From assembly GCF_000332815.1 (NCBI RefSeq), contig NZ_AOFD01000005.1:62001-126000 (forward strand): a DNA stretch of 64,000 bases, read 5' to 3'. The notes under the pieces were generated by a model. That model did no database searches, was not told where the DNA came from, and saw nothing but the letters and a program-made list of their open reading frames with translations. Below, in pieces: positions 57,813-64,000 of the stretch (position 1 is its first letter; each line of letters opens with the position of its first letter). The position numbers and the translations under genes were made by a program. The DNA comes from Arthrobacter nitrophenolicus. GTDB taxonomy: Bacteria; Actinomycetota; Actinomycetes; Actinomycetales; Micrococcaceae.

Positions 57813-59267
57813 CTACAGCCTGGTGAGCTGCGGGGTGAAGACCTGGAGCGGGCTGCCGGCCGCCACCAGGGCGCGCAGTTCGGCCAGGCCGCCGGTCACA
57901 GCGCCGGCCGCCCGCGCTTGGACCAGGACGTTGCCCAGGGCAGTGGCCTCCACCGGTCCGGCCACCACTTTCCGGCCCGTCACATCGGCCGTGAGCTGGC
58001 AGAGCAACTGGTTCTGCGAGCCGCCGCCCACCACGTGCACCATCTCCACGGAACGGTCCGCGAGCTTCTCGGCGTCGCGGATGGTCCTGGCATAGCCGGT
58101 GGCGAGGCTGTCCATGATGCAGCGGGTGATGGCTGCCGGATCGTCGATCAGCACGTCGCCGGTCAGGCGGACAGCGGCCCGGATGCGCTCGGGCATGTTG
58201 TCCGGGGCGATGAAGTAGGGATCGTCCGGGTTGATCTGAGGCCCGCCCGGCGGCAGCGCCGCGGCAGCCTGGAGCAGCGCGGGAAGCTCTGGACGGAATC
58301 CTTCCGCGGCCCATGTCCGCTGGCATTCGCTGAGCAGCCAGAGGCCGCCCATGTTGCGGAGGTAGCGGATGGTGCCGTCCACGCCGCGTTCGTTGGTGAA
58401 GTTCGCCTCGCGGCTGGCTTCGGTGAGCACCGGATGCTTGAGCTCGAGGCCCACCAGGGACCAGGTGCCCGAGGAGATGTAAGCGAAATCGTCTTCCCGG
58501 GCCGGGACCGCGGCGACGGCGGACGCGGTGTCGTGCGAGCCGACCGCCACCACCTTCGTGTCTCGAGGCAGCCCGACGGCGGACGCGACGTCCGGGAGCA
58601 GTGCTCCGAACGTCTCTCCAGGCTGGATCAGCGGCGGGAAGAGGTCCCGCCGCAGGCCCAGGGCGGAGAGGAATTCCGTGGCCCACTCCCCCGCCACCGC
58701 GTCGAACAGCCCGGTGGTGGAGGCGTTGGTGGCCTCGGTCCGCCGGACCCCGGTGAGGAGGAAGGCGATCAGGTCCGGGATGAGCAGCGCCTGCAGCCCG
58801 TCCAGGTCCTTCTCGGCGGCGAGCTGGTAGATGGTGTTGAACTGCAGGAACTGCAGCCCGGTGGTGGCGTAGAGCCGGGCGGGGTCGAGTTTCCGGTGGA
58901 CCGGCTCGACGGCGGCGCGGCTGCGGTCGTCGCGGTAGCTGAACGGCTGGGCCGTGAGTTCCCCGGCCGTGTTGACCAGCCCGTAGTCCACGGCCCAGGT
59001 GTCGATGCCGATGCTGGCGATTCTTTCGCCCTGCACCGCAGCGACGGTCGCCGCTGCCCGGAGCCCCTCAAGCACCTCCGCGAAGAGGGCGTCGAAGTTC
59101 CAGCGGAGGCCGCCGTCGATCTCCACCACGCCGTTGGGGAAGCGGTGGACCACCTCGAGCTGCACCCCGTCGCTGCCCACCCGGCCCAGGATGACCCGGC
59201 CGGAGGAGGCGCCGATGTCGACGGCGGCGAACACGCCGCCGTCGACCGTCGAAGCGTGCCCGTTCAT
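57813..59267 (-). CDS. rhaB: L-rhamnulokinase RhaB
   Basis: The 484-residue FGGY-type kinase has AAVDIGASSGRVILG (phosphate 1), GIDTWAVDYGLV with the catalytic Asp, GSHDTASAVAAVP, ISSGTWSLVGLE and VVGGGSQNQLLCQLTADVTG, all typical of rhamnulokinases. It phosphorylates L-rhamnulose to the 1-phosphate. The ATG overlaps the stop of the aldolase/dehydrogenase gene by four bases. It is the last gene of the rhamnose operon. Confidence 0.95.
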   Translation of the reverse strand: MNGHASTVDGGVFAAVDIGASSGRVILGRVGSDGVQLEVVHRFPNGVVEIDGGLRWNFDALFAEVLEGLRAAATVAAVQGERIASIGIDTWAVDYGLVNTAGELTAQPFSYRDDRSRAAVEPVHRKLDPARLYATTGLQFLQFNTIYQLAAEKDLDGLQALLIPDLIAFLLTGVRRTEATNASTTGLFDAVAGEWATEFLSALGLRRDLFPPLIQPGETFGALLPDVASAVGLPRDTKVVAVGSHDTASAVAAVPAREDDFAYISSGTWSLVGLELKHPVLTEASREANFTNERGVDGTIRYLRNMGGLWLLSECQRTWAAEGFRPELPALLQAAAALPPGGPQINPDDPYFIAPDNMPERIRAAVRLTGDVLIDDPAAITRCIMDSLATGYARTIRDAEKLADRSVEMVHVVGGGSQNQLLCQLTADVTGRKVVAGPVEATALGNVLVQARAAGAVTGGLAELRALVAAGSPLQVFTPQLTRL

Positions 59268-61296
59268 CGCAGGAAGGCTGCCGCCACTCCGGCGTCCACG
59301 GGGATGTGCAGGCCGGTGGTGTGGGACAGTTCGTTGCTGGTGAGCACTGCGGCGGCGTTGGCCACGTGCTCGGGCAGGACCTCGCGCTTGAGCAGGGTGC
59401 GCTGGGCGTAGTACTCGCCCAGTTTCTCCTCGTCCACGCCATAGACCGCGGCGCGCTTGGCGCCCCAGCCGCCGGCGAAGATCCCTGAGCCGCGGACCAC
59501 GCCGTCGGGGTTGATGCCGTTGACGCGGATGCCGTGCTCGCCCAGTTCGGCGGCGAGCAGGCGCACCTGGTGGGCCTGGTCTGCCTTGGTGGCGGAGTAG
59601 GCGATGTTGTTGGGACCGGCGAACACGGAGTTCTTGGAGGAGATGTAGATGATGTCCCCGCCCAGCCCCTGCGCGATCATGACCTTGGCGGCGGCCTTGG
59701 CCACCAGGAAGGAGCCCTTGGCCATGACGTTGTGCTGCAGGTCCCAGTCCTTTACGGTGGTTTCCAGCAGCGGCTTGGAAATGGACAGGCCGGCATTGTT
59801 GACCACCAGGTCCACGCCGCCGAAGGCCAGGACGGCGGCGTCGATGGCTGCCGCAACCTGGGCTTCGTCGGTCACGTCGGCCTGGACGCCGACGGCGACA
59901 TCCGGGCCGCCGAGTTCCTCGGCCACCTTCTGCGCGTTCTCAAGGTTGAGGTCGGCGATGACCACGCAGGCGCCTTCCGCGGCGAGGCGGGTGGCGATGG
60001 CCTTGCCGATGCCCGACGCCGCACCTGTCACCAAAGCGATGCGGGTGGCGTGCGACTTGGGCTTGGGCATCCGGGCCAGCTTGGCTTCCTCCAGCGCCCA
60101 GTACTCGATCCGGAACTTCTCGGATTCCTCGATCGGAGCGTAGGTGGAGATGGCTTCGGCGCTGCGCATCACGTTGATGGCATTGATATAGAACTCGCCG
60201 GCCACGCGGGCGGTCTGCTTGTTCGCCCCGAAGGAGAACATGCCCACGCCGGGGACCAGCACGATGGCCGGGTCGGCGCCGCGCAGGGCCGGGCTGTCCT
60301 GGTCCGCGTGGCGGTCGTAGTAGGCCTGGTAGTCCTCGCGGTAGTCGGCGTGCAGCTCGTGCAGCCGGGCGATGGAGTCCTCGATGGAGGCGTCGGCGGG
60401 CAGGTCCAGGATCAGCGGCTTGACCTTGGTGCGCAGGAAGTGGTCCGGGCAGGAGGTGCCCAGAGCGCCCAGGCGCGGGTGCTCGGCAGCTTCGAGGAAG
60501 TCCAGGACGACGGCGTCATCGCTGAAGTGCCCCAGCTGCGGCTTGTCCGTGGAGGCCAGGCCGCGGATCACGGGTGCCAGGGCCGCGGCCTTGGCACGGC
60601 GCTCCGCCTCCGGGAGCGCCCCGTAGCCGGGCAACTTGGGCCCGAAGGGCTCGGCCTTGCCGTTCTCTTTGATGTACTTCTCGGCCTGCTCGATGATCCA
60701 GAGCGAATTCTGCTCGGCTTCCTCGCTGGTGGCGCCCCAGGCCGTGATGCCATGGCCGCCCAGGATGGTGCCGATGGCCTGCGGGTTGGCGTCCTTGATG
60801 GCTGCAATGTCCAGGCCCAGCTGGAATCCGGGGCGGCGCCAGGGCACCCACACCACCTTGTTGCCGAAGATCTTGGTGGTCAGCGCTTCGCCGTCCACCG
60901 CCGTCGCAATGGCAATGCCGGAGTCCGGGTGCAGGTGGTCCACGTGCGCGGCGTCCACCAGCCGTGCATGGCGGTATCGATTGAGGGGGCGGCGCCGCCC
61001 TTGCCGTGCAGGCAGTAATCGAAGGCCGCCACCATCTCGTCCTCGCGGTCAACACCGGGGTAGACGTTCTTCAGGGCGTTCAGCCGGTCCAGCCTCAGCA
61101 CCGCGAGGTTTTCGGCCTTCAGCGTGCCCAGGTCCCCGCCGGAGCCCTTGACCCAGAGCAGCTGGACGTCCTCGCCCGTGACCGGGTCCTTCTCAGTGCC
61201 CTTGGCGGAGGTGTTGCCGCCGGCAAAGTTGGTGTTCCGCTTGTCCGCGCCCAGGCGGTTGGAGCGTGAAATCAGGTCTTCAACAGTCTTGTTCAT
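59264..61296 (-). CDS. rhaEW: Bifunctional L-rhamnulose-1-phosphate aldolase / L-lactaldehyde dehydrogenase, frame broken as sequenced
   Basis: The N-terminal part is a class II aldolase (NTNFAGGNTSAKGTE, VKGSGGDLGTL, HVDHLHPDSGIAI with metal-binding His residues). The C-terminal part (about 430-677) is a short-chain dehydrogenase with TGAASGIGKAIATRLA and YSATKADQAHQVRLLAAELG (Tyr-x3-Lys, here Y-S-A-T-K). The frame breaks after TAMHG; one base added at 60961 restores LVDAAHVDHLHP and 677 residues. The fused enzyme splits rhamnulose-1-phosphate into dihydroxyacetone phosphate and lactaldehyde and oxidises the latter, as in the RhaEW/YuxG family. Confidence 0.92.
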
Positions 61297-61301
61297 GCTT
61301 C

Positions 61302-62467
61302 TTATGCGCCCCATCCGGCTTGCTGGCCGCCCACGCGGTCCTCGTTGATCTTTTTCTGGTAGCCGCTGGCCTTGAACGCGGCCAGCGGGTCCGCGGGCAG
61401 GCCGCGGGATTCACGCCACTCGGCCAGGACCGGGCGGACGTCGGTGTAGAACGCGTCGTTGAACACAGCGTTCGCTGCCAGGACATCCCCGGCGCGCTGG
61501 GCCTCCGTCAGGGCTGCGGTGTCCACCAGCAATGCACGGGCGGTCATTTCCTGGACGTTCAGCACCGAGCGGATCTGGCCAGGAATCTTCTCCTCCAGGT
61601 TGTGGCACTGGTCCAGCATCAGAGCCACACCGGAGTCCTTGCCGTAACCGCCGCCACGGATCACCTCGTGCATGATGCGGAAGAGCTGGAACGGGTCCGC
61701 GGCACCGACGATCAGGTCGTCGTCGGCGTAGAAGCGGGAGTTGAAGTCGAAGGAACCCAGCTTGCCCAGGCGCAGCAGCTGCATCACGATGAACTCGATG
61801 TTGGTGCCCGGGGCGTGGTGGCCGGTGTCCAGGCAGACGAACGCCTTCTCGCCAAGGGCCAGGGTCTGGGCGTAGGAAGTGCCCCAGTCGGGAACGTCGG
61901 TGTGGTAGAAAGCCGGCTCGAAGAACTTGTACTCCAGCACCAGGCGCTGCTCATCGCCCAGGGCTGCGTAGATTTCCTGCAGCGACTCGGCGAGACGGTC
62001 CTGGCGGCCGCGCATGTCGTCCTGGCCCGGGTAATTGGTGCCGTCCGCCAGCCAGATCTTCAGGTCCTTCGACCGGTGGCGTGCATGATCTCGATGCAGT
62101 CCAGGTGGTGCTCGATGGCCCGGCGGCGGACTGCCTCGTTGGATGAGGTCAGCGACCCGAACTTGTACTCGTCGTCCTGGAACGTATTGGAGTTGATCGT
62201 GCCCAGGCCCACGCCCAGGCCGGCCGCGTATTCCTTCAGGGCGGCGTAGTCGTCCACCTTGTCCCACGGGATGTGCAGTGCCACCGTGGGCGCCAGGCCC
62301 GTCAGCTCGTGGACCTTCGCGGCATCAGCCAGCTTCTCCTGTACGGTCCGCGGCGTGCCGGGCGTGCCGAACACCTTGAACCGCGTGCCCGAGTTTCCAT
62401 AGGCCCACGAGGGGACCTCGATGGCAAGCTCCCCGAGCCTGCCCAGCGCCGTTGCTACGTCATTCAT
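61302..62467 (-). CDS. rhaI: L-rhamnose isomerase RhaI, frame broken as sequenced
   Basis: The N-terminal frame (VPSWAYGNSGTRFKVFGTPG, LHIPWDKVDDYAALKEYA, GTINSNTFQDDEYKFGSLTS) breaks after HATG. One base added at 62071-62074 restores SKDLKIWLADGTNYPGQDD and the rest (LEYKFFEPAFYHTDVPDWG, LDTGHHAPGTNIEFI, FNSRFYADDDL), giving 388 residues. Metal-binding Glu/Asp/His of the TIM barrel are present. It belongs to the RhaI type of L-rhamnose isomerase, not the E. coli RhaA type. GGAAAGAA precedes the ATG at 62467. Confidence 0.93.
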
Positions 62468-62537
62468 GATGGTTCTTTCCGGTGTCTTGTTCTGTGGTCT
62501 GTTGGGGTGCAGCTGTGGGGCTGCCGGTTGCGGCGGT

Positions 62538-62885
62538 TCAGGAAGCGGGTGTTCCTGCTGCCCCGAGCTGGCTGTCAAGGTTGAAGACTTCCTCCAGGAC
62601 CTGGAACCCCTCATCGGGCGCCTGGCCGGAGTTTTCGAACAGCGTTGCCATTTCCGCCTGCCAGCGGGCGTTGATGTCGGTGAGGGCCATGCGTGCCCGG
62701 GCGGCCTCGAAGTCGTCGCACTCCACGTAGCCCACCAGGAGCCCATCCTCCCCCAGGAACAGGGAGTAGTTGTTCCAGCCCGCATCCTTCAGGGCACGGA
62801 GCATCTCCGGCCACACGGCGGCGTGGCGCCGCTTGTATTCGTCGATCAATTCCGGCTTGATCGAAGAGCGGAAGCACACCCTCAT
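62538..62885 (-). CDS. rhaM: L-rhamnose mutarotase RhaM
   Basis: The 115-residue protein has the RhaM pattern: VCFRSSIKPELIDEYKRRHAAVWPEMLRALKDAGWNNYSLFL with the active-site His and the later VGYVECDDFEAARARM. It interconverts the anomers of L-rhamnose. CAGGAG precedes the ATG at 62885; a frame to 62939 would cover the operator. It is the first gene of the operon, next to the regulator-binding site. Confidence 0.92.
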   Translation of the reverse strand: MRVCFRSSIKPELIDEYKRRHAAVWPEMLRALKDAGWNNYSLFLGEDGLLVGYVECDDFEAARARMALTDINARWQAEMATLFENSGQAPDEGFQVLEEVFNLDSQLGAAGTPAS

Positions 62886-62909
62886 CTGGAACTCTCCTGA
62901 ACTCGCACA

Positions 62910-62942
62910 ACTTTGAATCGTTTCATTGTTACGATTCAAAGT
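62910..62942. promoter_or_regulatory. LacI-type operator in the divergent rhamnose promoter
   Basis: ACTTTGAATCG and CGATTCAAAGT form a perfect 11-base inverted repeat around TTTCATTGTTA. Within it TGAATCGTTTCA is itself a LacI-like site with central CG. It lies between rhaM and the divergent lacI-type gene. Confidence 0.75.
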
Positions 62943-63031
62943 ACTCTTGATTCTGAGTAGGTGTCAAGCATTCCGGTTCGGCCATTCGTGGACCGGAAGG
63001 CAGCGCACGCGGACCACCAGCACGGAGAATC

Positions 63032-64000
63032 ATGAACCGCTCAGCCAGCATCAAGGACGTCGCCACGCACGCCAGCGTGGCGGTAGGAACCGTCTCGAAT
63101 GTGCTGAACTACCCGGACCGGGTGTCGCAGCGCACCAAGGAACGCGTACTGAAGGCCATTGACGAGCTTGGGTTCATCCGGAATGACGCCGCACGGCAGC
63201 TCCGGGCCGGCCACAGCCGCACCGTGGGCCTCATTGTCCTGGACGTCGGCAACCCCTTCTTCACCTCGGTGGTCAGGGCGGCCGAGGACGCCGCGGCCCT
63301 CCACGGCAGCGCGGTACTCCTGGGCGACAGCGGCCACGACGCCGGCCGGGAGGCCAACTACATCGACCTGTTCCAGGAGCAGCGGGTCCAGGGCCTGCTG
63401 ATCTCCCCCGTGGGCGATGTGACCGAGCGGCTGGACCTGCTGCGGGAGCGCGGCGTGCCCACCGTTCTGGTGGACCGCCTCGCCGACGAGTCAAAGTTCA
63501 GTTCCGTTGCGGTGGACGACGACGCCGGCGGGTACCTGGCAGCACGGCACCTGCTGGACACCGGCCGCCGTCGCCTGGCCTTCGTGGGTGGTGCCACCTC
63601 CATCCGCCAGGTGGCCGACCGCCTGCAGGGTGCCGAGCGAGCGGTGAAGGAGGAGCCGGGCGCGACGCTTGAGGTGCTGACCTCGGAGGGCATGACCGTC
63701 CTGGCGGGCCGGAGCGTGGGCAACATGCTGATTGAACGCGGCAGGGACGCTCTGCCGGAGGGCATCTTCTGCGCGAACGACCTCCTGGCCCTGGGTGTCA
63801 TGCAGTCGCTGACCATGACCCACACGTTCCGGATTCCCGAGGACGTTGCGCTGATCGGCTATGACGACATCGACTTCGCCGTCTCCGCCGTGGTTCCGCT
63901 CTCCTCCATCCGGCAGCCCACCGAGGCGCTGGGGCGTACCGCCATTGAGCTGCTGACCGAAGAGGTGGAGTCGCAGAACCCCATACACCGCTCCGTGGTG
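63032..64000 (+). CDS. LacI-family regulator of the rhamnose operon (partial, runs off the window)
   Basis: The first 323 residues are visible. The HTH is SIKDVATHASVAVGTVSNVLN with hinge FIRNDAARQLRAGHSRTVGLI, followed by a periplasmic-binding-like core (DVGNPFFTSVVRAAEDAA, VLVDRLADESKFSSVAVDD, IGYDDIDFAVSAVVPLSSIRQP). Little is missing, because LacI proteins end at about 335-345 residues. GGAGA precedes the ATG at 63032. It is divergent from rhaM across the palindrome at 62910-62942, so it is the likely rhamnose-responsive repressor. Confidence 0.92.
   Translation, partial: MNRSASIKDVATHASVAVGTVSNVLNYPDRVSQRTKERVLKAIDELGFIRNDAARQLRAGHSRTVGLIVLDVGNPFFTSVVRAAEDAAALHGSAVLLGDSGHDAGREANYIDLFQEQRVQGLLISPVGDVTERLDLLRERGVPTVLVDRLADESKFSSVAVDDDAGGYLAARHLLDTGRRRLAFVGGATSIRQVADRLQGAERAVKEEPGATLEVLTSEGMTVLAGRSVGNMLIERGRDALPEGIFCANDLLALGVMQSLTMTHTFRIPEDVALIGYDDIDFAVSAVVPLSSIRQPTEALGRTAIELLTEEVESQNPIHRSVV

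Noticed and set aside
59534..61018. A 494-codon plus-strand frame over the rhamnose aldolase/dehydrogenase
   Set aside because: It is a shadow of the conserved aldolase and dehydrogenase domains.

Overview
The window looks like a chromosomal segment of a high-GC Gram-positive actinobacterium of the family Micrococcaceae, most like Arthrobacter or Pseudarthrobacter. Pointers are the high-GC coding bias, many genes whose mRNA appears leaderless (a TANNNT -10 box 5-7 nt before the start codon), a class II (ResB/CcsB) cytochrome c maturation operon, menaquinone genes, Rex, the small actinobacterial ribosomal protein bS22 beside an excisionase-like regulator, and sorting motifs of the LAXTG type. 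The genus is inferred; no rRNA or tRNA gene was seen.

Layout. 1-5.7 kb: end of a phenylacetate-CoA ligase gene, a TetR regulator (PaaR-like), an HtrA-type lipoprotein protease, a VOC protein, paaZ and paaI. 5.8-10.4 kb: secreted proteins (DUF4397, an LAXTG-anchored trypsin-like protease, an SGNH hydrolase) and a tyrosine phosphatase. 10.4-15.7 kb: a sulfatase module (GPH transporter, LacI regulator, Cys-type sulfatase, formylglycine-generating enzyme) behind two LacI-type operators. 16.7-19.7 kb: second phenylacetate block (thiolase, enoyl-CoA hydratase, hydroxyacyl-CoA dehydrogenase). A PaaR-like operator lies before each of the paa transcription units. 19.8-24 kb: pentapeptide protein, SRPBCC protein, CsbD, DNA polymerase IV, amino-acid permease. 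24.2-27.4 kb: assimilatory nitrite reductase operon. 27.7-30.3 kb: manganese/zinc-type ABC importer. 30.3-35.9 kb: CPBP protease, menB, menE, menA and small membrane proteins. 35.8-44.8 kb: the most unusual block, five same-strand genes encoding a membrane-anchored Hsp70-like protein, a LuxR-type regulator, an IniB-domain acidic repeat protein and two dynamin-like GTPases (IniA-like and IniC-like). 44.9-49.8 kb: cytochrome c maturation operon with a histidine phosphatase. 50-54.9 kb: YceI, two membrane proteins, Rex, glutaredoxin-like protein, HAD phosphatase, bS22 and the excisionase-like regulator. 55-56.3 kb: DAHP synthase behind an aromatic-rich leader peptide and an attenuator-like hairpin. 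56.4-64 kb: GPH transporter and the L-rhamnose operon (rhaM, rhaI, bifunctional aldolase/dehydrogenase, rhaB) with a divergent LacI regulator running off the window end.

A caution for every reader: eleven conserved genes carry thirteen single-base losses, nearly all curable by adding one G or C beside an existing G or C. Their restored lengths all come out as whole codons. This strongly suggests residual sequencing or assembly errors rather than thirteen pseudogenising events. Such genes are listed at full length and marked 'frame broken as sequenced'. The apparent LacI-sulfatase fusion may have the same cause. No gene-free stretch exceeds 300 bases; the longest is 27369-27661, which holds a promoter-proximal palindrome and a long inverted repeat.
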